From assembly GCA_963734065.1 (NCBI GenBank), contig CAVTFN010000007.1, positions 186,001-250,000 of the forward strand: 64,000 nucleotides of DNA, written 5' to 3'. Both the position numbers and the translations under genes were made by a program. This document shows positions 33,137 through 40,945 of this stretch, in pieces. The notes under the pieces were generated by a model. The model was not told the DNA's origin. It ran no database searches and saw only the letters and a program-made list of their open reading frames with translations. Origin of the DNA: DATBLE01 sp963734065 (lineage in GTDB: Bacteria; Actinomycetota; Thermoleophilia; Gaiellales; Gaiellaceae). Each line of letters starts with the position of its first letter. The stretch's first letter is position 1.

Positions 33137-33882
33137 TACTCGGCGCCGATGAACGCCAGCACCCGGTTCCAGGCGTCCTCGGATGCTGCTCCGTACTGTT
33201 CCTGCTTGCGGTCGAAGAAGGAGTGGGGGGCGCCGGGGTAGGTGACGACCTCGTGCTCGACGCCTGCGGCCGTCAGTGCCGCGTCGAACGCCGCGTTCAG
33301 CTCGGGAGTGATGTTCTCGTCGTCCCCGGCCTGAAGCGCGAGGATCGGCGCCGTCATCTCGCCCGCGCGCTCGGTGGGGCTCGGTTGTCCCCCGCGTGGC
33401 TCCGGTCCACCGTAGAAGCCGACCGCACCGGCGAGCTCGTGACCGCCGGCAGCCGCGAGCCACGAGTGGCGGCCACCCATGCAGAAGCCGACGGTGAAGA
33501 TCGACGTGACTCCCCGGTCGCGTAGCCACGCCGCCGACGCCCCGACGTCGGCCTGGATGCCCTCGGGGGTCGTCTGCGCGACATGGTCCCTGAATGGGAA
33601 GTCGTCGTCGCGCGCTCCGACCCCGGCCGAGCGCCCGAAGTAGTCGAATGCGATCGCAGCGACGCCCCGCTCGGCGAAGCGGAGCGCAAGCTCCTCGTAG
33701 AAGCGGTACAGCCCGCGCACGTCGGGGAGGATGACGACGCCCGTCGTCGAGGGCGGATCGGGTGTCGCGGCGAACCCGGCAAAGCGGTTGCCGTCGCTCG
33801 CTTCGAGGACGAGCTCCTCGTGCGAGACCGCTGCGCCGGAGATCGGCGGAACCGGCGGCGAGGAATCGAGATCGAAGCACAC
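33136..33882 (-). CDS. Dienelactone hydrolase family protein
   Basis: 248 residues, alpha/beta hydrolase. The nucleophile is Cys in TVGFCMGGRHSW near residue 135, with Asp in LQAGDDENITPE near 190 and His in YPGAPHSFFDRK near 222, the Cys-Asp-His triad of DLH. The family hydrolyses dienelactones, but many members act on other esters, so the substrate is open. First gene of the operon DLH-mutY-CMD-selenoprotein, with a TAGTCT box nine bases before GTG 33882. Confidence 0.85.
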   Translation of the reverse strand: MCFDLDSSPPVPPISGAAVSHEELVLEASDGNRFAGFAATPDPPSTTGVVILPDVRGLYRFYEELALRFAERGVAAIAFDYFGRSAGVGARDDDFPFRDHVAQTTPEGIQADVGASAAWLRDRGVTSIFTVGFCMGGRHSWLAAAGGHELAGAVGFYGGPEPRGGQPSPTERAGEMTAPILALQAGDDENITPELNAAFDAALTAAGVEHEVVTYPGAPHSFFDRKQEQYGAASEDAWNRVLAFIGAE

Positions 33883-33891
33883 GCGTGGAGC

Positions 33892-33897
33892 AGACTA
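33892..33897 (-). promoter_or_regulatory. -10-like TAGTCT, leaderless type
   Basis: TAGTCT on the minus strand ends nine bases before GTG 33882, heading the DLH-mutY-CMD-selenoprotein operon. Confidence 0.45.
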
Positions 33898-33966
33898 ACC
33901 GCTGTCCACCTGGTTACCCGAACGGTTCCCCTTCGTCTCGAGCTCTGCCGCTACCTTTTTTGAAGC

Positions 33967-34113
33967 ATGAATGAGCAGTACCTGATCCTGATCGAGCAGC
34001 TCGTCCGCGAGGGGCGTCCCGAGGACGAGATCGAGGCGATCGTCGGCCGGACGGTCGACGAGGACATCGAGTCCCTCGAGGACGAGCTCGACGAGCTGCC
34101 CGCCGCGGCCTAG
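33967..34113 (+). CDS. Small acidic protein, 48 aa, unknown function
   Basis: ATG 33967 to TAG 34113. The translation is clean and strongly acidic and helical: NEQYLILIEQLVREGRPEDE, then EIEAIVGRTVDEDIESLEDE. Third codon positions are almost all G/C, as in real genes here. TACCTT lies nine bases upstream (33952-33957). The layout resembles a tiny UBA-like or adaptor helix pair. Its stop overlaps that of the converging DUF480 gene by four bases. No family recognised. Confidence 0.55.
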   Translation: MNEQYLILIEQLVREGRPEDEIEAIVGRTVDEDIESLEDELDELPAAA

Positions 34114-34718
34114 CTTTCGCGACCCTCGAGCGCGTCCCAGAGGCGCGCGACCTCGTCTTCGAGCCGCGCAATCCGGGTTTCGAGGCCGGCGTCGTCGGCC
34201 CGCGGCGACTCTGCGTGCTCGGGCGGCGCCTCTGCATCGCCCGAGCCGAGCAGCTGCGCGAACCGCTCGCCCCGTTCTCCCGGCCGGTTGGGATGCCGAG
34301 CGGCGTACTCACGCTCGATCAGCCGGGCGAGCGTCGCCTCGGCCTCGCCCTCGTCGAAGCGGTGCAGCCGCTCGGTCCGTTGCCTGAGCTCGGCCGCCGT
34401 CTGCGGCCCGCGCAGCATCAGCACGGCGAGGAGCGAGAGCTCTGCGCCGTCGAGTGACAGCGCCTCGTCGAGCAGGTGCCGGTACTTGACCGCGCGGCTG
34501 CCGGCGCCGCTCGCCAGCCGCACCCAGCCGCGCCGGGACAGCCCTTCGAGCGCAGCGCGGATCGTCGGCTCGTCGTACTCGACGACCGGATCGCGGCTGG
34601 TCGACTGGTTGCACGCGAGCCGCAGCGCGTTCAGCGACAGCGGGTACTGGTCGGGGGTCGTCCGCTGCTTCTCGATCAGGCACCCGAGCACCCGGATCTC
34701 GGCGGCGTTCGCATCCAC
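34110..34718 (-). CDS. DUF480 protein, YceH family (UPF0502)
   Basis: 202 residues. Diagnostic N-terminus: AAEIRVLGCLIEKQRTTPDQ, YPLSLNALRLACNQSTSRDP, then VEYDEPTIRAALEGLSRRGW. YceH proteins carry two winged-helix domains and probably bind DNA; the second domain here is LSLLAVLMLRGPQTAAELRQ. A Glu/Ala-rich helix forms the C-terminus (DAGLETRIARLEDEVARLWD, coiled-coil like). GTG 34718 is preceded by TAGGCT at six bases. Confidence 0.88.
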   Translation of the reverse strand: MDANAAEIRVLGCLIEKQRTTPDQYPLSLNALRLACNQSTSRDPVVEYDEPTIRAALEGLSRRGWVRLASGAGSRAVKYRHLLDEALSLDGAELSLLAVLMLRGPQTAAELRQRTERLHRFDEGEAEATLARLIEREYAARHPNRPGERGERFAQLLGSGDAEAPPEHAESPRADDAGLETRIARLEDEVARLWDALEGRES

Positions 34719-34724
34719 GCCGGG

Positions 34725-34730
34725 AGCCTA
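34725..34730 (-). promoter_or_regulatory. -10-like TAGGCT, leaderless type
   Basis: TAGGCT on the minus strand ends six bases before GTG 34718. Confidence 0.45.
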
Positions 34731-34738
34731 AGCCACGC

Positions 34739-34755
34739 CCCCACCCAGGGTGGGG
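34739..34755. repeat. CCCCACCC-A-GGGTGGGG palindrome
   Basis: Perfect 8-base arms around one base, between the divergent DUF480 and quinone oxidoreductase genes. It belongs with the similar elements at 29641-29669 and 60537-60550. Nothing else is recognised in 34756-34964. Confidence 0.6.
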
Positions 34756-34964
34756 AAGCCTTCCCGCCGCCCTCGGAGTCGACGATACCCGCCGATGCGT
34801 TCCGTGGCTGTGACGGGATTGCGCCGATAGTGGAACTCCTCCGACCGACCCTGCGCGAGGCGGCAGAGCAGGGAAGCGACGCCGACGATGTGTGCTCCCT
34901 CCACGAGCCGCACCCGGCGCACCGTAGGCGTTTCCTCGTGACGCCAGGCTCGCGCTCCGGGCAG

Positions 34965-34970
34965 TACGCT
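34965..34970 (+). promoter_or_regulatory. -10-like TACGCT, leaderless type
   Basis: TACGCT ends seven bases before GTG 34978 but only one before GTG 34972, which favours 34978 as the start of the quinone oxidoreductase. Confidence 0.4.
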
Positions 34971-34977
34971 CGTGAAA

Positions 34978-35922
34978 GTGCGAGCGATCGTCGTCACCCG
35001 GAGCGGCGGGCCGGAGGTCCTGGAGCTCCAGGAGGTCGGCGCGCCCGCGCCCGGCCCGGGAGAGCTGCTCGTCGACGTCTCATTCGCAGGCGTCAACTAC
35101 CGCGACATCTACGAGCGGCGGGGTGGGTACGGGACGTCGCTGCCGGTGGTCGCTGGGATCGAGGGCACGGGGCGCGTGGTTGCGTTCGGCGACGGGGTGA
35201 CGGGAGTGGCCGTCGGCGACCGCGTCGCCTGGAACAACGCCCAGGGAAGCTACGCGGAGCAGGTCGTCGTTTCCGCGGTCCGCGCGGTGCCGGTTCCGGA
35301 CGGGATCGGCGACGAGCTTGCGTGCGCTGCCCTCCTCCAGGGGATGACCGCGCACTATCTGACCGGCTCGACGTACCCGGTGCAGCCCGGCGACGAGGTG
35401 CTCGTCCACGCCGCCGCCGGAGGCGCCGGTCGTCTCGTCGTCCAGCTGGCGAAGCTGCGCGGCGGCCGGGTGACGGCGACCACGTCCGGCGGCGACAAGA
35501 CCGAGCTCGCGCGCAGCGCCGGCGCCGACGAGGTGATCGGCTACGACGAAGTCCCCGAGGGCCGCTTCATGGCCGTCTACGACGGGGTCGGCGCCGCCAC
35601 CTTCGACCGCTCGCTGGCCGCGCTCCGGCCGCGCGGGATGCTCGTCCTCTACGGCGCCGCGAGCGGACCGGTGCCGCCGCTCGAGATCATGCGCCTGAAC
35701 GCGGGCTCGACGTTCCTGACCCGGCCGACGCTCGTCCACTACGTCGCAACCCGCGAGGAGCTCCTCGACCGTTCCGGCGAGGTATACGGCTGGATCGCCG
35801 ACGGTTCCCTCGACGTCCGCGTCGGGGCGATCTATCCGCTCGAGGATGCGCGCAGGGCGCAGGAGGATCTCGAGTCGCGCCGCACGACCGGGAAGCTCCT
35901 GCTCTCAGTCGCGCGCATCTGA
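34978..35922 (+). CDS. Quinone oxidoreductase-like zinc-free MDR
   Basis: 314 residues. Start GTG 34978 gives the standard beginning RAIVVTRSGGPEVLELQEV. The medium-chain reductase layout follows: GVNYRDIYERRGGYG, VAGIEGTGRVVAFGDGV, LLQGMTAHYLTGSTYPVQPG, and the NADPH loop VLVHAAAGGAGRLVVQLAKL. Catalytic zinc ligands are absent, as in QOR. It should reduce quinones or enones with NADPH; the physiological substrate is unknown. Monocistronic by appearance. Confidence 0.88.
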   Translation: MRAIVVTRSGGPEVLELQEVGAPAPGPGELLVDVSFAGVNYRDIYERRGGYGTSLPVVAGIEGTGRVVAFGDGVTGVAVGDRVAWNNAQGSYAEQVVVSAVRAVPVPDGIGDELACAALLQGMTAHYLTGSTYPVQPGDEVLVHAAAGGAGRLVVQLAKLRGGRVTATTSGGDKTELARSAGADEVIGYDEVPEGRFMAVYDGVGAATFDRSLAALRPRGMLVLYGAASGPVPPLEIMRLNAGSTFLTRPTLVHYVATREELLDRSGEVYGWIADGSLDVRVGAIYPLEDARRAQEDLESRRTTGKLLLSVARI

Positions 35923-36002
35923 TCTGCGGGCGAAGGCGGCGAACCGTCCGCGCTGGCAACACGTAAGCTGGCCTGGGCGGGAAGGACGGAGGTTGATGTC
36001 GG

Positions 36003-37223
36003 ATGAGCGTGAGCAGCTCTCGCCTGACGCAGTGGGCTACCCAGGATCGGGAGGCGCGGCCTGCGGTCGTCCTGAGCCAGTGGACGACCGGGCTCAGCTA
36101 CGTCCGCAGCCTGCACCGGCGCGGCATTCCCGCGCTGCTGCTCACCGATCGAGGGCGGCTCGGGGCGCCCAGCCGCCACGAGCTCGCCGTCGAGCTGCCC
36201 GGCATAGTGGAGGAGCCGGCCGTCTGGCTGGAGGCGCTGGTCGCCGTCGCGGAGCGATCGAGCCGGCGCCCGGTGCTCCTCGTCGCCTTCGATCACGCCG
36301 TCCTGTTCGTCGGCGAGCACGCCGCGGAGCTGGAGCGCCACTACGACTTCCTGATCCCTCCGCTCGAGACCTCTGCGGCGATCGTCGACAAGCATCGCCA
36401 GTACGAGCTCGCGGCCGCCGCGGGGATTCCCATTCCCCGGACGTACTTCCCCGAGAGCGGCGAGGCTGCGGTCGAGCTCGCGAGCGACGGGTCGTATCCC
36501 TGCCTGATCAAGCCGTACGTGGGCTACAACGTCGCCGGTCACTTCGGCGACAGGAAGAACCTCGTCGTCGAGGATGCCCCCGCGCTGCGCTCGGAGTTCG
36601 ACCGGCTCGCCGCTGTCGGCGTCCCATGCCTGGTCCAGGAGGTCGTTCCGGGCGGCGACTCTGCCTTCTACGGCTACCTGGGGTTCTGGGGCAGCGACGG
36701 CAGCGAGGTGGCCTGGATCACGAAGCAGAAGCTGCGCCAGGAACCGGCGCTGTTCGGCGACGGCACCTACCAGCGCACCGTCGACGTCCCGCCCGTCGCA
36801 GAGCTCTCGCGGCGGTTCCTGAAGGCGCTGGACTACGTCGGCGTCGCCGGCGTCGAGTTCAAGTACGACCTCCGCGACGACTCGTACCGCCTTATCGAGG
36901 TCAACCCGAGAGCCGTCTCGGGCAACGAGCTGGCCGTGGCCGCCGGCGTCGACCTCCCGTACATCAACTACGCCTACCTCGTGAACGGAGCCGCACCCGC
37001 GTGGGAGCAGCGCTGGGACGTCCACTGGATCAACGAGCTGCTCGACCTCAAGACGCTGCTCCGTGAGAGCCCCACCCGACGTGCAGCGACGCGGGAGTGG
37101 ATTCGCTCGATCCGCCGGGCGGACGCGTTCGCGCTCGGCGCCTGGGACGACCCGGCTCCGCTGATCGCGACCTTCGGCAGCGCCGCATACGGGATGGTCG
37201 CGCGGCGGCTCGGGCTCCGCTGA
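36003..37223 (+). CDS. ATP-grasp ligase of unknown substrate
   Basis: 406 residues. ATP-grasp elements in order: N-terminal Rossmann-like part (AVVLSQWTTGLSYVRSLHRR), lid start VDKHRQYELAAAAGIPIPRT, SYPCLIKPYVGYNV, PCLVQEVVPGGDSAFYGYLG, and the metal site FKYDLRDDSYRLIEVNPRAV (D/E-x-N-P-R). It resembles the carboxylate-amine ligases found beside polysaccharide or peptidoglycan genes (D-aspartate ligase-like). The product may be an amidated cell-wall precursor or sugar. GGACGGAGG lies 10 bases before ATG 36003. Confidence 0.8.
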   Translation: MSVSSSRLTQWATQDREARPAVVLSQWTTGLSYVRSLHRRGIPALLLTDRGRLGAPSRHELAVELPGIVEEPAVWLEALVAVAERSSRRPVLLVAFDHAVLFVGEHAAELERHYDFLIPPLETSAAIVDKHRQYELAAAAGIPIPRTYFPESGEAAVELASDGSYPCLIKPYVGYNVAGHFGDRKNLVVEDAPALRSEFDRLAAVGVPCLVQEVVPGGDSAFYGYLGFWGSDGSEVAWITKQKLRQEPALFGDGTYQRTVDVPPVAELSRRFLKALDYVGVAGVEFKYDLRDDSYRLIEVNPRAVSGNELAVAAGVDLPYINYAYLVNGAAPAWEQRWDVHWINELLDLKTLLRESPTRRAATREWIRSIRRADAFALGAWDDPAPLIATFGSAAYGMVARRLGLR

Positions 37224-37271
37224 CACGAACCGCTCGACGGACCGCCGGGCCAGCACCGATACTCAGTCCCG

Positions 37272-38402
37272 ATGACGGCGCCGACCTCGAGCGAGCTCCA
37301 GGCAGGCCTGTCCGAGCACCCCGAGGACGAGATCGTCGAGGTGGAGCTCGAGGGGGCCCGGCGCAAGAAGAAGACGGGCAAGGGGCGGATCGTCGCAATC
37401 GTCCTCTCCGTCGCGGTGATCGCGGCGGTGTTCGCCTTTGCGCTGCCGAGGATCGCCAACTACGGAGACGTCTGGGATGTGGTCAAGGGAATGTCCTGGA
37501 AGTGGATCGGGGCGCTCCTGCTCGCGGTCCTGCTGAACACGGCCACGTACGGGCCGCCGTGGGTGGCCGCGTTGCCGGGGCTCCGCTACCTGCAGGCGAC
37601 CCGGGTGACGCTCGCCTCGACCGCGATGACGATGGTCGCCCCGGGCGGCGCGGCGGTGGGCATGGCGACGTCGTTCGCGATGCTGAAGGCGTGGGGCTTC
37701 CGCGGTCGTCCGGTCGGCCTGGCGGTCGTGGTGACCGGCGTCTGGAACCAGCTCGTCATTCTCGGCATTCCGATCTTCGCGTTCGTGGGAGTCGTCGCCG
37801 AGGGCGGCAGCAACCACACGCTCGAGGTCGTCGCGTTGATCGCGCTCGCCGTCTTCGTCGCGATCGTCGTCGCCTTCGCGATCGGCCTCTCGAGCGAGCG
37901 GCTCGCGCGCAAGGTCGGCGATCGCGCCGCCCGCGTGATGACGTGGGCGAAGGGCCTGCTCGGGAAGGCGCCGGTCAAGTGGCGAGGAGAGTCGTTCGTC
38001 CGGTTCCGCGAAGAGACGATCGCCTTGATTCGCCACCGCTGGGCGTTCCTGACCTTCGCAACCCTGGCGGGTCACCTGACGGTCTTCCTCGTGCTCCTCT
38101 TCTCGGTGCGCGCCGTCGGCACGCCGAACACCGAGGTGACCTTCGTCGAGGCGTTCGCGGCCTGGGCGATCGCGCGCGTGCTCGGCTCGATCCCGATCAC
38201 GCCGGGCGGGGTCGGCTTCGTCGAGCTCGGTCTCACGGGCGTGCTGGTCGCGTTCGGCGCGAGCAACGACGAGGCGGTCGCGGCCACCCTGATCTACCGA
38301 TTCCTCACCGTCGTCCCGACGCTCCTCTTCGGGTTGGTGGCCGCGGCGACGTGGAAGCTGGGGCACCGAGCCCGGGAGGGAGTCGCAGGATCGACAGCGT
38401 GA
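37272..38402 (+). CDS. Flippase-like membrane protein (UPF0104/AglD-MprF type)
   Basis: 376 residues. A Lys-rich cytoplasmic N-terminus (EGARRKKKTGKGR) is followed by about eight membrane segments (first: IVAIVLSVAVIAAVFAFALP). The family signature near the C-terminus, LGSIPITPGGVGFVELGLTG, is present. The domain is the flippase half of lysylphosphatidylglycerol synthases; stand-alone forms are thought to move lipid-linked substrates. Its TGA overlaps the ROK kinase ATG. ATACT lies about 10 bases before ATG 37272. Confidence 0.82.
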   Translation: MTAPTSSELQAGLSEHPEDEIVEVELEGARRKKKTGKGRIVAIVLSVAVIAAVFAFALPRIANYGDVWDVVKGMSWKWIGALLLAVLLNTATYGPPWVAALPGLRYLQATRVTLASTAMTMVAPGGAAVGMATSFAMLKAWGFRGRPVGLAVVVTGVWNQLVILGIPIFAFVGVVAEGGSNHTLEVVALIALAVFVAIVVAFAIGLSSERLARKVGDRAARVMTWAKGLLGKAPVKWRGESFVRFREETIALIRHRWAFLTFATLAGHLTVFLVLLFSVRAVGTPNTEVTFVEAFAAWAIARVLGSIPITPGGVGFVELGLTGVLVAFGASNDEAVAATLIYRFLTVVPTLLFGLVAAATWKLGHRAREGVAGSTA

Positions 38403-39259
38403 TGCCCGTCGGCGCGATCGAGGCCGGCGGGACGAAGTGGCTCTGCGCGGTAGGGACCGGGCCGGACGACCTGGTCGCCACCGAGACGATCCCGACGACG
38501 ACGCCCGACGAGACGATCGGCCGTGCGCTCGCGTTCTTCAGGCGCCAGAGCCCGATCGGGGCGGTCGGGATCGGCTGCTTCGGGCCCGTCGACCTGCGGC
38601 CGGGGTCGCCGGCGTGGGGCTCGATCACGACCACGCCCAAGCCCGGCTGGGCGGACACGGACGTCGCCGGCGTCGTCGGCGTCGAGCTGGGCGTGCCGGT
38701 CGCCTTCGACACCGACGTGAACGCCGCCGCTCTGGGCGAGCACCGCTGGGGCGCGGGCCGGGGGCTCGACACGTTCTGTTACGTCACGGTCGGCACCGGA
38801 ATCGGCGGCGGCGCGATCGCCGGCGGGGCCGTCGTCCACGGCCTGGTCCATCCGGAGTTCGGCCACATGCGCATCCCGCACGACCTCGACGCCGACCCGT
38901 TCGGCGGTCTGTGCCCGTACCACGGCGACTGCTGGGAGGGCCTGGCGGCCGGGCCGGCGATCGAGGCGAGATGGGGCCGGCCGCCGCGCGAGCTGGTCGA
39001 CGTGGAGGCCGTCTGGAGGCTCGAGGCGCGGTACGTCGCCCTCGGGCTCGTCAACGTCGTCGCGGTGCTCTCGCCGGAGCGGATCGTGCTCGGCGGCGGC
39101 GTGATGGAGGTGCCTGGCCTGCTCCCGCTCGTCCAGGCGGAGGTCGACGACCTGCTCGCCGGCTACGTCGCGACCGAGATCGTGCCGCCCGCACTCGGCC
39201 CGCTGTCCGGCGTCCTCGGCGCATTCGCGCTCGCCCTGGGCCTCAGTGCTCGACCGTGA
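38402..39259 (+). CDS. ROK-family sugar kinase (fructokinase-like)
   Basis: 285 residues. N-terminal GAIEAGGTKWLCAVGTGPDD (phosphate 1), IGCFGPVDLRPGSPAWGSIT, and DTDVNAAALGEHRWGAGRGL with the catalytic Asp. The zinc site with His and Cys ligands typical of fructokinase/mannokinase ROK proteins is GHMRIPHDLDADPFGGLCPY followed by HGDCWEGL. It phosphorylates a hexose with ATP. ATG 38402 overlaps the previous stop; GTG 38399 is equivalent. The end overlaps the converging L,D-transpeptidase by 17 bases. Confidence 0.88.
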   Translation: MPVGAIEAGGTKWLCAVGTGPDDLVATETIPTTTPDETIGRALAFFRRQSPIGAVGIGCFGPVDLRPGSPAWGSITTTPKPGWADTDVAGVVGVELGVPVAFDTDVNAAALGEHRWGAGRGLDTFCYVTVGTGIGGGAIAGGAVVHGLVHPEFGHMRIPHDLDADPFGGLCPYHGDCWEGLAAGPAIEARWGRPPRELVDVEAVWRLEARYVALGLVNVVAVLSPERIVLGGGVMEVPGLLPLVQAEVDDLLAGYVATEIVPPALGPLSGVLGAFALALGLSARP

Positions 39260-40862
39260 CCAGGGTGCCGATCGGCGTGTACGGCCAGACCTTCGCCGCC
39301 GCCTCCAGCGGCAGCTCGACGCACCCGAGGCTCTGCGGCGTGCCGAACGACGCACGGGTGAAGGCGTGGATGCCTTCCCCGCCGTTGAAGTAGCTGATCC
39401 AGCGGATGCCGGGATCGTGGTAGTGCGACCCGTCCGGGTTCGTGCCGCTCATCGTTCCGACCGGGATGTGCTCGAAGACCGGGAAGGTGCCGAGCTGCGT
39501 CGGAGCGGCCGGCACGCCCGTGTTGCCGGGCGAGGTGAGGATCAGCTCTCCGTCGTGCCAGAGGTTGAGCGACTGCGGGACGGACGAGTGGACGTAGACG
39601 TAGCTGTAGCCGGTGTCGCGCGGCTTGCCGGCGATCACGTCCGCGATCAGCTCGCGCCAGACGTCGCGGCCGGCGAACCCGTCGACGGTCAGGCCGTGCT
39701 CGCTCTGGAACGCCATGATCGCGCCGCGGACGATCACGTTGTAGGTGCCCGGCTGCCAGAGGCGAGCGAGCTCGGGCGGGATGTTCGAATAGCGCCAGGT
39801 GAAGCGGCCACGCGGTGGGTCGACGGCGGCGGCGAGCTGGCCGGCCGTCGTCCGGGACGCGTCGGCCACGTCCGCCTGCCACTGCAGCGGCAGGTAGCGG
39901 AGGAGCGCGAGCAGCTGCTCCAATCGAAGCTCGGACGCCTCGGGCGTCGTCCAGGCGAGCGTTCTGGTCGGGTGCCGCGAGCCGCCGACGGCGACCGTGA
40001 CGGGAACGGGCAGCTTCAGCTTCACGTGCGAGTCGAGGCCGAATCCGTAGCCTGTGGGCCGGAACTCGAGCGTGTGTGCGTCGGTTCGCCGCCACCGCCC
40101 GGGAGTTGGGGGATCGAGCGCAGGCAACCTGCTTCCCAGCGTCTTCGCGACCGGATCCGAGAACCGCAGGCGGAGCGGGGCGTTCGCGGCGAGCACCCTG
40201 CCGGGGAGGGCGGACGGCAAGACCATCGCCGTGCGGCCGGGCGGGAACCAGGTCACCGCCGTCGGGACGGGCAGGAGCTCCCAGTCCAGGGCGACGGCGC
40301 GGACGCCGACCGAGCCCGCGTCTCCGAGCCGGCCGAGAGCGACCGTGCGAGCGGGCCGCGCCAGGTGGATCGTCTTCCGCGGCCGGATGCCCGTCACCTG
40401 AACCTCGCGGACGGGCCGATCGAAGCTCACCCGCACGGGCGCGCCGCGTTCGACGCGGAGCCAGCGCGAGGCGAGCTGCGCGGTGGGCGCCGTCAGCTCC
40501 AGGCGTGCTGTCTGCTTGCGCCCGGCGATCCACCCGACCCAGCCCGGCCGGCGGAAAGTCGCCTCGGCCACGAGTCGTGTCCCGGCCGGGACGGGGCGCC
40601 TGGGCCGGAGCGTGCCGTCGGGGCGGAGGTCGACGGGGATCGCGTTGCCGCCCGCGTCGTGCAGCGACAGCCGGGCGAGATCTCCCGAGAAGCGTGGCTG
40701 CTGCACCTGCGGCAGGCCGTTCGTGTCGACGCGAAATCCGCCGCTCGGCCACGCGAAGAAGGCGAAGGCGAGCGCGCCCAGGCAGAGCACGCCGACGGCG
40801 GCCAGCGCCCACGGCCACACACGCCGTCTCGATACGGCCTTCGTGGCGAGGAGCGAGGACAT
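39243..40862 (-). CDS. L,D-transpeptidase (YkuD) with Ig-like and peptidoglycan-binding domains
   Basis: 539 residues. One N-terminal membrane anchor (WPWALAAVGVLCLGALAFAF, about residues 16-36). The middle has two Big-type beta domains (ending FRPTGYGFGLDSHVKLKLPV). A peptidoglycan-binding-1 domain (NVIVRGAIMAFQSEHGLTVD) lies near 380-420. The YkuD catalytic domain closes the protein: HYHDPGIRWISYFNGGEGIH, then FGTPQSLGCVELPLEAAAKV with the active Cys. It forms 3-3 cross-links in, or anchors proteins to, the cell wall on the outside. Confidence 0.9.
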   Translation of the reverse strand: MSSLLATKAVSRRRVWPWALAAVGVLCLGALAFAFFAWPSGGFRVDTNGLPQVQQPRFSGDLARLSLHDAGGNAIPVDLRPDGTLRPRRPVPAGTRLVAEATFRRPGWVGWIAGRKQTARLELTAPTAQLASRWLRVERGAPVRVSFDRPVREVQVTGIRPRKTIHLARPARTVALGRLGDAGSVGVRAVALDWELLPVPTAVTWFPPGRTAMVLPSALPGRVLAANAPLRLRFSDPVAKTLGSRLPALDPPTPGRWRRTDAHTLEFRPTGYGFGLDSHVKLKLPVPVTVAVGGSRHPTRTLAWTTPEASELRLEQLLALLRYLPLQWQADVADASRTTAGQLAAAVDPPRGRFTWRYSNIPPELARLWQPGTYNVIVRGAIMAFQSEHGLTVDGFAGRDVWRELIADVIAGKPRDTGYSYVYVHSSVPQSLNLWHDGELILTSPGNTGVPAAPTQLGTFPVFEHIPVGTMSGTNPDGSHYHDPGIRWISYFNGGEGIHAFTRASFGTPQSLGCVELPLEAAAKVWPYTPIGTLVTVEH

Positions 40863-40945
40863 CAGAGGATCGGGAACTGCACGGCCTTCGAACGGTAGCG
40901 GCTCGTCGGGCGACGTCGACTGTCGCGGTGGCGCAAGATGCTCCG

